Source: Bacteroidales bacterium
Lineage (GTDB): Bacteria; Bacteroidota; Bacteroidia; Bacteroidales; WCHB1-69
Assembly (NCBI GenBank): GCA_031254735.1
Contig: JAIRTU010000242.1
Location: forward strand, 1-8,947
Direction of reading: 5' to 3'
DNA: 8,947 nt
The notes under the pieces are model-generated. The model made no database searches. It was not told the origin of the DNA and was given only the letters and a program-made list of their open reading frames with translations. This document shows positions 1 to 6,182 of the stretch, in pieces; position 1 is the first letter of the stretch, and the number at the start of each line of letters is the position of its first letter. Position numbers and translations under genes: made by a program.

Positions 1-33
1 GATGAACATTAAAAAAACAAAAACAGATTAAAA

Positions 34-879
34 ATGATAACATTAGAAAACCTTAACTTCGGTTATACGAAACAAAAAGTACTGTTCAAGGAATTGAATT
101 TGGCGTTGTCTGCCGATCATATTTACGGATTGTTGGGTAAAAATGGTGCAGGAAAAACCACTTTACTGAAAATTATGTCGGGATTGTTGTTCGCCAAAGA
201 GGGGAAAGTCGAAACGTTGGGATACAACTCGGCGTATCGACATGCGGAAATGCTTTGCGACATATATTTTCTGACGGAAGAAATGTATATTCCCTCGATG
301 AAGATCAAAAATTATGTGAAAGCATACGCACCTTTTTATCGCAATTTCAACCATGAACAGTTTGAGCATTATTTGCAAGAGTTTAGCATAGAATCGCAAC
401 AGGTAAACATGCAAAAACTTTCTCACGGACAGAAAAAGGAAGTGTTGATCAGCTTTGCGCTGGCTGCCAATACCAAAATCCTGCTTTTGGACGAACCTAC
501 CAACGGATTGGATATTCCTTCCAAGAGCATTTTCCGAAGACTCATGGCTTCGGTGGTGGACAAATCGCGTTTGGTGATTATTTCCACGCATCAGGTACGC
601 GATTTGCACAGTTTGATTGATGCTATCGTGATTTTGGACAACGGAAAAATATTGCTCAACAGTTCTACGGAAGAAATTACACAAAAACTTACATTCAAAA
701 CAGTAGACAAGAAGCCCGAAGAAGACGAAACTATTCTTTATTCGGAAGACAATATTCGAGGATGCTTGCTTGTGGCAGAAAACAAACACAACGAAGTCAG
801 CAACTTAGACCTTGAATTGCTTTTCAACGCAAGCATTGCAAACAAGCAAAAAATTAATGAAATTTTTAACAATAAATAA
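34..879 (+). CDS. ABC transporter ATP-binding protein (ABC-2 / YtrB-like)
   Basis: This is the nucleotide-binding subunit of an ABC transporter, which hydrolyses ATP on the cytoplasmic face to power a membrane partner, very probably the next gene. Seen in the 281-residue product: Walker A GKNGAGKT at 35-42, a signature LSHGQ at 129-133 (second Gly of LSGGQ replaced by His), Walker B ILLLDEP at 149-155 with the catalytic Glu at 154, D-loop GLD at 158-160, and the switch His in STH at 184-186. The usual Q-loop Gln is not evident; the corresponding stretch reads FLTEE (79-83). About 70 residues after the ATPase core form a tail ending in a DLELLFNA motif. The ATG follows an A-rich leader with no Shine-Dalgarno. 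The next start is 10 bases after this stop, and a GntR regulator follows, as in ytr-like operons. The substrate cannot be read from the sequence. Confidence 0.93.
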   Translation: MITLENLNFGYTKQKVLFKELNLALSADHIYGLLGKNGAGKTTLLKIMSGLLFAKEGKVETLGYNSAYRHAEMLCDIYFLTEEMYIPSMKIKNYVKAYAPFYRNFNHEQFEHYLQEFSIESQQVNMQKLSHGQKKEVLISFALAANTKILLLDEPTNGLDIPSKSIFRRLMASVVDKSRLVIISTHQVRDLHSLIDAIVILDNGKILLNSSTEEITQKLTFKTVDKKPEEDETILYSEDNIRGCLLVAENKHNEVSNLDLELLFNASIANKQKINEIFNNK

Positions 880-889
880 TATTAATCGT

Positions 890-1594
890 ATGAATACATT
901 ATCGTTTTACAGAATAAAATATTTATTCAACACGCATTTCATCGCAAATTGGCAAAAGGACGTCAAAAACTTTTTGATTGTATTTGCGACAAGTATTTTC
1001 TTTATATTTTACGATCTTAACTTAATAATGCCTGTAATTTTCATTTTATCAATACTTTATGCACGAGGATCGGAGAAAATGCTTGGAAACAAAAATGCTG
1101 CCGCAAATTATTTGCTATTACCAACCAATACAAGTGAAAAATGGTTGGTAAACTTCATTCTAACTCATCTTTACTATCCTGTAACCTTGATTTTGGTTGC
1201 TGCTTTGGGAATATTTTTCAGCCGGTTTTTTCTTACCGCTTCCACAGTAGATGTATCATATTTCTCAATAAGTTGCGACTCTATTATATCTTGGGTCGTT
1301 TTGTTATCCATGACGATGTTTGCGTCCATATATTTCAAGAAGCATACAATTGCTAAATTGTTGGCTATCTTTGCTGTTTTGGTTGTTGTTTTCTTGATTT
1401 TCATAAGGATATTCACAAATGTTATCTTTGTTTCCCAAATGCAGTTTATCTTTTATTCCGATGTTTTGCGACCTTTGATATTTTCGGGATCGTTTTTAAG
1501 ATTCTCGGATATACTTTGGACGGTTTCAAAGCTTGTGGCGATAGTATTTTTCTGGGTATTGAGTTATTTTAGATTACGAGAAACGGAGGTCTAA
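890..1594 (+). CDS. Putative ABC transporter membrane subunit
   Basis: This is an integral membrane protein of 234 residues, probably the permease partner of the preceding ATPase. Hydrophobic segments lie at about 27-41, 44-57, 86-113, 132-148, 155-182 and 208-226, giving roughly six spans and a charged C-terminus (RLRETEV). A YLLLPTNTSEKW stretch at 74-85, between the second and third spans, resembles the 'LP..T.EK' segment common in Bacteroidota ABC-2-type permeases; this is recalled, not searched. The frame is open upstream to an ATG at 812, but that would overlap the ATPase by 68 bases. The ATG at 890, 10 bases after the ATPase stop and beginning MNTLSFYRIKYLF, is the natural start. The regulator gene begins one base after this stop, so co-transcription is nearly certain. 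Membrane location is secure; the role rests on context. Confidence 0.8.
   Translation: MNTLSFYRIKYLFNTHFIANWQKDVKNFLIVFATSIFFIFYDLNLIMPVIFILSILYARGSEKMLGNKNAAANYLLLPTNTSEKWLVNFILTHLYYPVTLILVAALGIFFSRFFLTASTVDVSYFSISCDSIISWVVLLSMTMFASIYFKKHTIAKLLAIFAVLVVVFLIFIRIFTNVIFVSQMQFIFYSDVLRPLIFSGSFLRFSDILWTVSKLVAIVFFWVLSYFRLRETEV
1585..1590 (+). promoter_or_regulatory. Shine-Dalgarno for the GntR gene
   Basis: GGAGGT lies five bases before the ATG at 1596 and inside the last codons of the membrane-protein gene. It is close to the anti-16S complement and well spaced. Shine-Dalgarno sites are usually absent in Bacteroidota, and the other starts in this window have A-rich leaders instead, so this one stands out. 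It may also serve re-initiation across the stop-C-ATG junction. Confidence 0.55.
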
Positions 1595-1595
1595 C

Positions 1596-1955
1596 ATGGA
1601 TTTTAAAGATACAAAAGCAATTTATTTGCAAATAGCAGACTATGTTTGCGAGCAGATATTAACAAAACAGTGGCGGGAACGCGAACGGATTTTGTCGGTT
1701 CGAGAGTTGGGCATCAATCTGGAAGTAAATCCCAATACGGTACTTCGAGGATATGATTTACTGCAAAATGAAGGAATTATTTATAACAAAAGAGGCATAG
1801 GTTATTTCGCTGCCGAAGATGCGGTGGAGAGAGTGAAAAAATATAAAAAACAAAAATTCACCGAAGAAGAACTGCCGGCATTGGTTAGATTGATGCAGCT
1901 GCTCGAAATAGATTTTGCCGAATTACAATTATTAATCAAACATTTTAAAAATTAA
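1596..1955 (+). CDS. GntR-family transcriptional regulator, YtrA type
   Basis: This is a short (119-residue) DNA-binding repressor of the YtrA branch of the GntR family, which typically controls an adjacent ABC transporter operon. The N-terminal winged helix-turn-helix spans about residues 8-76. It starts IYLQIADYVCEQIL (9-22), then has the recognition region SVRELGINLEVNPNTVLRGY (34-53) and the wing KRGIGYF (65-71). Residues 77-119 are charged and helical, as expected for the small dimerisation tail of this branch; there is no large effector domain. Where the family usually reads R-I-P-S-V-R-E-L, this protein has R-I-L-S-V-R-E-L, a mild departure. It starts one base after the membrane-protein stop and ends five bases before the next ATG, so it sits inside the operon it probably controls. 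The ligand is unknown. Confidence 0.92.
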   Translation: MDFKDTKAIYLQIADYVCEQILTKQWRERERILSVRELGINLEVNPNTVLRGYDLLQNEGIIYNKRGIGYFAAEDAVERVKKYKKQKFTEEELPALVRLMQLLEIDFAELQLLIKHFKN

Positions 1956-1960
1956 TAAAA

Positions 1961-2257
1961 ATGAAAAAATATACCAACAAAATTTTAATAACAGGCTTAT
2001 CCGTATTTGCTATTGCTCTTGCAGCATGGTTTATCTACGGTTTTTATTGGCTGCAAGGCGGACAGAGCGAAAACAAGGAAAAAGCGGACGCCATGATTAT
2101 GTACACCATAACAGACGAAAACGGAAATAAGAAAATTGTAGCCAAATACAACGGAAAAACCATGGTAATCAACCCGAATACAGGCGATTATATGGAAATA
2201 ACGGCAGAAACAACATCAACTTCTTCCGATACGGCGGTGATTCAGGTGGAAGATTGA
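1961..2257 (+). CDS. Small membrane-anchored protein of the ABC operon
   Basis: No family is recognised. The 98-residue product has a short basic N-terminus (MKKYTNK), one strongly hydrophobic segment at about 8-31, and a hydrophilic remainder at about 32-98, which fits a single-span anchor with an extracytoplasmic domain. The outer part contains TITDENGNKKIVAKYNGKT, a pattern of short beta strands with N-G turns, and a Thr/Ser-rich tail (ETTSTSSDTA). There is no lipobox cysteine. It starts five bases after the GntR stop, which makes it the last gene of the operon. A role as an accessory or sensor subunit of the transporter is inferred only from this position. Confidence 0.75.
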   Translation: MKKYTNKILITGLSVFAIALAAWFIYGFYWLQGGQSENKEKADAMIMYTITDENGNKKIVAKYNGKTMVINPNTGDYMEITAETTSTSSDTAVIQVED

Positions 2258-2261
2258 AAGT

Positions 2262-2281
2262 AAGAAAGATAATATTTTCTT
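2262..2281 (+). terminator. Weak AT-rich hairpin after the operon
   Basis: AAGAAA at 2262-2267 is repeated inverted as TTTCTT at 2276-2281 with an eight-base loop, five bases after the stop of the last operon gene. The stem has only two G-C pairs and the T-run lies inside the stem, so it is at best a weak 3'-end signal. Confidence 0.2.
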
Positions 2282-2283
2282 CG

Positions 2284-2349
2284 CTGCAATCTCAAACGCA
2301 AACAGGAGTTTTTGATTAAACTTTTGCGATAAAGCAAATACGATTGCAG
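2284..2349. repeat. Nested inverted repeats, possible structured RNA element
   Basis: Three inverted repeats lie inside one another. CTGCAATC (2284-2291) pairs with GATTGCAG (2342-2349), CGCAAA (2297-2302) with TTTGCG (2323-2328), and AGTTT (2307-2311) with AAACT (2318-2322) around a six-base loop. All 19 pairs are perfect. The two inner stems stack with a four-base bulge on one side only, while an asymmetric internal loop separates them from the outer stem. No T-run follows, so it is not a standard terminator. It lies in the 188-base gap between the ABC operon and the next gene and could be a 3'-UTR structure or the remnant of a small mobile repeat. Confidence 0.35.
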
Positions 2350-2388
2350 TATTGCGGATATTGCCGGCAGATGACAGGCTGAAAAAAC

Positions 2389-2421
2389 TTGGCATTTGTA
2401 TGTTTTTTTTTAGTAATTTTG
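2389..2421 (+). promoter_or_regulatory. Bacteroidota-type promoter for the DUF3828-like gene
   Basis: TAATTTTG at 2414-2421 matches the Bacteroidota -7 consensus TAnnTTTG exactly. A TTG at 2389-2391, 22 bases upstream, can serve as the -33 element. Transcription would start near 2426-2430, giving a leader of about 20 bases before the ATG at 2446. The site suggests this gene pair is expressed independently of the ABC operon. Confidence 0.5.
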
Positions 2422-2445
2422 TAGAATGGTAGTAAGTTTCAAAAA

Positions 2446-3048
2446 ATGATAATAGCCATTGTTATGAAAGCATTGTTTCCGGTTTTATATTTTTGTCTGT
2501 CAATATCAGCTCCAAGCAGTTTGTTTGACGGAATAAAGTTTAACAAACGAGGAATGGGTTATAAGACAAACATTCCCGTTATATATCATTCTTTTGGTAA
2601 ATATCAAGAAAATGAAGTGAAAAAGTTGGATAAAAACTTTAAAACTGCTACTACTGCTTTATCTTTCATTTATAATGAAGAAAACTACTATGTCGCTATT
2701 GAAAAAAAGAATTTTCCCGATTTTTTATCCGATTTGAAAGAAGGAGATTTGATTTTTATTGATATTGTTGTTTTCAATGTTGCCGATTGCTGTCCGGTAA
2801 GTCGTTCAAATAAAGAATATTGTTCTTATATCACTAAAATACAACAGAATAATGATGCTGAAAATGAAAAAATAATGCATTTTATTAAATCTTTTTATGC
2901 GGAATATATCGCTGAAACTTGTATGGAAGATGATTCGCCCAAATGGGAAAAAATTAAAGAAATTCAAGAAAGATATTGCCATAAAGAACTTCGAGCAAAA
3001 ATAAAAAATTACAAAAAAAAGTATTATTGGATTACGACCCTTTTTTAA
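2446..3048 (+). CDS. Secreted DUF3828-like protein, N-terminal part (frame broken at 3' end)
   Basis: The function is unknown. The 200-residue frame begins with a hydrophobic signal-peptide-like stretch (about residues 7-24; an ATG at 2464 giving MKALFPVLYF is an equally good start), so the product is probably exported. A strand-rich middle (about 45-135) holds a CC pair and a third Cys. From about residue 142 it resembles the first half of DUF3828: FYAEYI at about 148-153, then a helix with YCHKELRAKIKN, the counterpart of the YCTKEL segment I recall from Bacteroides members. The family's next block, D-Y-D-P-F-L-N-A-Q-D, is present in the DNA but in the -1 frame. The last eight residues of this frame (YYWITTLF) are therefore out-of-frame tail. 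Read with one -1 shift at the A-run, the product would be 261 residues ending at 3230. The family match is from memory. Confidence 0.65.
   Translation: MIIAIVMKALFPVLYFCLSISAPSSLFDGIKFNKRGMGYKTNIPVIYHSFGKYQENEVKKLDKNFKTATTALSFIYNEENYYVAIEKKNFPDFLSDLKEGDLIFIDIVVFNVADCCPVSRSNKEYCSYITKIQQNNDAENEKIMHFIKSFYAEYIAETCMEDDSPKWEKIKEIQERYCHKELRAKIKNYKKKYYWITTLF
3013..3021 (+). other. A8 run with in-frame A_AAA_AAG heptamer (frame-change point)
   Basis: Eight A residues (3013-3020) followed by G fall so that the codons read AAA AAA AAG, and the last seven bases form A_AAA_AAG in the zero frame. This is the -1 slippery heptamer of E. coli dnaX. A -1 shift here joins the two halves of the DUF3828-like domain. 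No strong downstream stem or upstream Shine-Dalgarno stimulator is visible, so a one-base A deletion (real, or a homopolymer sequencing error) explains it equally well or better. Confidence 0.6.
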
Positions 3049-3230
3049 ATGCTCAAGACTGTGATTTGGAAGGATTAAAAACATTGGAAATAAAAAAAGA
3101 TTTGGGAAATGATTCCTGGTTTACAGTAACTTATATAAGTTCACATGCCGGGAAAAGTATAATGATCAGATTAAAAATTATCACAGTTGATAATTCTTAT
3201 TGTATTTACGGCATTGGTTCATTGGATTAA
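3021..3230 (+). pseudogene. C-terminal half of the DUF3828-like protein in the -1 frame
   Basis: After the A-run the -1 frame reads VLLDYDPFLNAQD and continues for 69 codons to TAA at 3228-3230. It contains KTLEIKKD, then WFTVTYISS, IMIRLKIITV and a final strand YCIYGIGSLD. This succession of strands (a conserved D-x-F-L-x-A-Q-D turn, 'V.Y', then a final 'I..I') is what the second half of DUF3828 looks like. It has no ATG of its own near the join, only TTG at 3027, and no leader signal, so it is the tail of the preceding gene and not a separate one. Its intact state over 69 codons suggests that the frame break is recent, artefactual or programmed. Confidence 0.6.
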
Positions 3231-3243
3231 AAAAAATATTAAA

Positions 3244-3804
3244 ATGATAAATATAAAAACGTATATATTGTTGCTGTCATTCTTGACGCCTGCTGTTATA
3301 TTTTCGCAGGAAGTTAAACCCAATTCAAGTGATTCAATTCCAAGTTTCGATTTTTGGCTGCTTAAAACTCCCGATGAATATGTTAAAGAAGATTTAAAGA
3401 AACCTGTAAATTTTTCTTATATGAAAAATTTACAGGCAGCAATTAAATATATCATGGATAATGATACTTTAACAAATTACGAAATGCTTTTAAAGGCAAT
3501 ACCTGAAACAAATGCTGAATTTGCTGTTTATTTTGCATGTGATTATGAACAGAATGAAATCATCAGAACCGCATGGGGAAAATTAGACCAAATAATATTA
3601 AAAAGTGCGATGAAAGATAAAGAGATTTTTGTATTATATTTGAAACTTTCGGAATTTGTTGACGGTTATTATGCCGAAGGTTATTTTGACGATGTTGAAT
3701 ATTTGATAGAAAACAATAAAAGTTATTTTTGTTCAATATATTCAACATTGAATAGTGACTGTAAATTAAAATTAAGCGATTATGCCGAATTTTTCTGTGA
3801 ATAA
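3244..3804 (+). CDS. Hypothetical secreted protein
   Basis: No family is recognised. The 186-residue product starts MINIKTYILLLSFLTPAVIFSQE, a clean signal peptide with likely cleavage near the Ser-Gln at 21-22, a pattern common in exported Bacteroidota proteins. The mature part is acidic and mostly helical, with four Cys that could pair after export: one in FACDYE, then one each in YFCSIY, SDCKL and the C-terminal EFFCE. The frame stays open upstream to an ATG at 3187, but that would overlap the preceding DUF3828-like tail and push the signal peptide inward. The ATG at 3244, 13 bases after that tail's stop, is preferred. Same strand and short spacing suggest co-transcription with the DUF3828-like gene. 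Partner, toxin-immunity or envelope roles are all possible and none can be shown. Confidence 0.7.
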   Translation: MINIKTYILLLSFLTPAVIFSQEVKPNSSDSIPSFDFWLLKTPDEYVKEDLKKPVNFSYMKNLQAAIKYIMDNDTLTNYEMLLKAIPETNAEFAVYFACDYEQNEIIRTAWGKLDQIILKSAMKDKEIFVLYLKLSEFVDGYYAEGYFDDVEYLIENNKSYFCSIYSTLNSDCKLKLSDYAEFFCE

Positions 3805-3831
3805 TTTTCACTTTACATTTTCCGTTGAAAA
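3797..3831. terminator. Weak hairpins in the convergent gap
   Basis: Between two convergent genes lie GTGAA/TTCAC (3797-3801 with 3807-3811, spanning the stop codon) and TTTTC/GAAAA (3818-3822 with 3827-3831, four-base loop). Both are perfect five-base stems but AT-rich. The second has T-rich sequence on both strands and could end transcription weakly in either direction. No strong terminator is visible in 3805-3866. Confidence 0.25.
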
Positions 3832-3866
3832 ATATTGATTGTTAATTTATTATATAAAATATTCAT

Positions 3867-6020
3867 TTATACAAACACAAAATCCATTTGTTTTCTTGCA
3901 AGACTGACATTTTTTACGCGAATACGGACTTTGTCGCCTAAGCGATAGACTTTTCCTGTATGCTGCCCCAGATAACGATAATTGTCTTCGTCGTAATAAT
4001 AGAAATCGTCGGCAAGCGATTTCACCGAAACCATTCCCTCCGATTTGGTCTCGTCGAGTGCTACCCAAATTCCCCATTTGCTGATGCCTGAAATCAATCC
4101 GTCGAATTCCTGTCCTATTTTATCCGACAGATATTCAGCCTGTTTGTATTTTACCGAAATGCGTTCGGCTTCGGTGGCACGCTGTTCCATATCGCTGGAA
4201 TACTTGCATTTGGCTTCCAATTCTTCCTTGTTCACAGAGGGTTTTCCCGCCATATATCTGCTCAATAAACGATGTACCATTAAATCGGGATAACGGCGGA
4301 TAGGCGAGGTGAAATGTGTATAATAACGAAACGCCAATCCGTAATGTCCGATGTTGTCGGCAGAATAAACCGCACGCTGCATGGTGCGGATTGCCAGCGT
4401 TTCTATCATGTTTTGTTCGCCTTTTCCCTGCACATTGTCAAACAACCGGTTCATCGAATCGGCAAGACTTTTTCTGGATTTCAAATCCAACGAATATCCC
4501 AATTTTCCGATAAAAGTACTAAATTTATTGATTTTTTCGTCTAATGGACGGTCGTGTATGCGATAGACAAAATTTTTGGCTTCTTTTCCTTGCGGGACTT
4601 TTCCTATCAGTTCGGCAACTTTGCGGTTTGCCAGCAACATAAAATCTTCGATCAATTGGTGAGAATCTTTGTTTTCTTTGATGTACACGCCGACAGGTTT
4701 TGCATTTTCGTCCAAAATAAATTTCACTTCTTCCGAAGCAAAATTGATAGAACCCTTAGAAAAACGCTCTGCCCGAAGTGCTTTGGCAATTTTGTCCAAC
4801 ATCAATATTTCTTCGCAAAACAACCCCTGTTTGGTTTCAATAATTTCCTGAACTTCTTCATAATTAAAACGATAATCGGAACAAATAACCGATTTTCCTA
4901 TCCACTGTTTGTAGATTTTTCCCTGTTCGTCCATTTCAAATACCGCAGAAAAGCACAGTTTGTCTTCTTTCGGACGAAGCGAACAGACATTGTTCGACAG
5001 CTTTTCGGGCAACATGGGAATGGTTCTGTCTACCAGATAAACCGACGTCGCCCGCTTGCAGGCTTCTTCTTCAATTGCCGTATTGGGCTTTACATAATGC
5101 GAAACGTCGGCAATGTGAATGCCTATTTGATAATGATTATTTGTTAATTTTTGAAAAGAAACGGCATCATCAAAGTCTTTGGCATCGGCAGGATCGATAG
5201 TTATGGTGAAAATATCCCGAAAATCGCGGCGCGATAAAATTTCTTTTTCGGAAATTACGGTTGAAATTTCGGCGGCTTCTTTTTCTGCCTGTTTAGAAAA
5301 AGCAGGATTGAAATTCTGGTCAATCAAAATGGAATACATCTCCACCGTATTGTCTCCCGGAAATCCTAAAATTTGCGTTACTTCGCCAAACGGATTGCGG
5401 GTATGTTCCGACCATTCGGTAATCTTCGCCACCACTTTTTGCCCCGACTTAGCCCCGTGCAATGTCTCGTTCGGAATAAGAATATCGATAGGCATGTTTA
5501 CATTGTCGGGAATAAAATACGATATATTCTTCGAGATTTTGATAGTCCCGACAAAAAACTCTTTATCTCGTTTAAGTATCTCAATGACACGACCTTCTGG
5601 TTTTCGTCCTTTGCGGGCGGGGAACAGATGCACTTTGACGGTATCGCCGTTTAGCGCATGAGAGGTGTTGTTTGGACCAATAAACACATCTTCGCTGTCG
5701 GGATTGCTTGGAATAAGATATGCTTTTCCTGTCTGTTTCATGCTGATGCGTCCTTCGATAACATTGGCATTAGCGTCTATGTGAATGGGGTTGAGTTTGT
5801 ATTTTCCCCTGTTTCCCACAACGAGGATATTGCTTTGCAGCATTTCTTCTATGGTCTTGCGTACCAACTCTTTATCTTCTTTTGTGGCAATATCCAACTT
5901 GGCAGAAATCTGTTTGTAGTTGAAATATTGATATGGATTTTGGCTGAATACGGCTAAAATTTTAGTCGCAAAAGCGGTGTTTATCGGCAGTTTTTTCTCT
6001 TTTTTTCTACGTCTCGACAT
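3867..6020 (-). CDS. rnr: Ribonuclease R (3'-5' exoribonuclease)
   Basis: RNase R is a processive, hydrolytic 3'-5' exoribonuclease of the cytoplasm that degrades structured RNA and takes part in rRNA and mRNA quality control. The 717-residue product starts with a basic segment (MSRRRKKEKK) and a helix-turn-helix-like region (about 15-75), followed by cold-shock/OB domains (about 85-230). The RNB catalytic domain (about 255-590) shows the metal-binding acidic cluster DPADAKDFDD (276-285), IADVSHYV (303-310), IEDFMLLAN (457-465) and TSPIRRYPDLMVHR (571-584). A C-terminal S1 domain (about 637-717) follows. It is shorter than the E. coli enzyme (about 813), lacking the long basic tail. The start at 6020 is the first ATG, and its basic N-terminus is typical. 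It converges on the hypothetical secreted gene and diverges from cas9. RNase II is excluded by the N-terminal domain and overall layout. Confidence 0.96.
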   Translation of the reverse strand: MSRRRKKEKKLPINTAFATKILAVFSQNPYQYFNYKQISAKLDIATKEDKELVRKTIEEMLQSNILVVGNRGKYKLNPIHIDANANVIEGRISMKQTGKAYLIPSNPDSEDVFIGPNNTSHALNGDTVKVHLFPARKGRKPEGRVIEILKRDKEFFVGTIKISKNISYFIPDNVNMPIDILIPNETLHGAKSGQKVVAKITEWSEHTRNPFGEVTQILGFPGDNTVEMYSILIDQNFNPAFSKQAEKEAAEISTVISEKEILSRRDFRDIFTITIDPADAKDFDDAVSFQKLTNNHYQIGIHIADVSHYVKPNTAIEEEACKRATSVYLVDRTIPMLPEKLSNNVCSLRPKEDKLCFSAVFEMDEQGKIYKQWIGKSVICSDYRFNYEEVQEIIETKQGLFCEEILMLDKIAKALRAERFSKGSINFASEEVKFILDENAKPVGVYIKENKDSHQLIEDFMLLANRKVAELIGKVPQGKEAKNFVYRIHDRPLDEKINKFSTFIGKLGYSLDLKSRKSLADSMNRLFDNVQGKGEQNMIETLAIRTMQRAVYSADNIGHYGLAFRYYTHFTSPIRRYPDLMVHRLLSRYMAGKPSVNKEELEAKCKYSSDMEQRATEAERISVKYKQAEYLSDKIGQEFDGLISGISKWGIWVALDETKSEGMVSVKSLADDFYYYDEDNYRYLGQHTGKVYRLGDKVRIRVKNVSLARKQMDFVFV

Positions 6021-6151
6021 ATATTGTACACTGTTTATTTGCAGGAAATAGATCCTGTTTATCCGTTTTCGTTTGAATTTTTAATAAAAGATAACGAAAA
6101 TAATTCTGTTTTGTTTTTTCGGGAAAGCAGAAAGTCGGTTAAGTTTCCGGT
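6021..6151. other. Leader region of rnr, no gene seen
   Basis: These 131 bases between the rnr start and the tracrRNA terminator hold no supported gene. CTGTTTAT occurs twice in the same orientation (6031-6038 and 6055-6062), and CAGGA/TCCTG (6042-6046 with 6053-6057) forms a short inverted repeat partly overlapping the second copy, close to the rnr start. A regulatory role in the rnr leader is possible but unsupported. No clean -33/-7 pair for rnr was found. Confidence 0.3.
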
Positions 6152-6182
6152 AAAAAAATAAAAGCGAGGTGTAACCCCCGCC
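6152..6182 (-). terminator. Intrinsic terminator of the tracrRNA
   Basis: On the - strand GCGGGG (6181-6176) pairs with CCTCGC (6169-6164), including one G-U pair, around a six-base loop. A G-U pair can add to the base. It is followed directly by TTTTATTTTTTT (6163-6152). A GC-rich stem plus a U-tract makes this the clearest terminator in the window, and it fixes the 3' end of the tracrRNA. Confidence 0.85.

Noticed and set aside
1..33. End of an upstream gene at the left edge
   Set aside because: Two frames have stops here (TAA at 10-12 and at 29-31), but too few codons are visible to support either as a real C-terminus.
163..789. A 208-codon open frame on the - strand opposite the ABC ATPase gene
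   Set aside because: The opposite strand has full Walker A, Walker B and signature motifs; this frame is its shadow and its translation resembles no protein.
812..889. An earlier start for the membrane protein at 812
   Set aside because: It would add 26 residues overlapping the ATPase gene; the ATG at 890 fits the operon spacing.
2362..2369. Eight-base palindrome TGCCGGCA
   Set aside because: A single short palindrome with no paired site or second copy; nothing indicates an operator.
3187..3243. An earlier start for the hypothetical secreted protein at 3187
   Set aside because: It would bury the signal peptide and overlap the DUF3828-like tail.
2446..3804. A toxin-immunity pair
   Set aside because: No toxin domain or catalytic motif is recognisable; gene pairing and export alone are not enough.
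4554..5147. Long + strand open frames inside 4045-5957, opposite rnr
   Set aside because: They lie wholly within the RNase R gene, have low-complexity Phe-rich translations and no start signals.
6086..6093. TATCTTTT on the - strand as an rnr -7 box
   Set aside because: It has one mismatch to TAnnTTTG and no -33 partner; too weak to call in AT-rich sequence.
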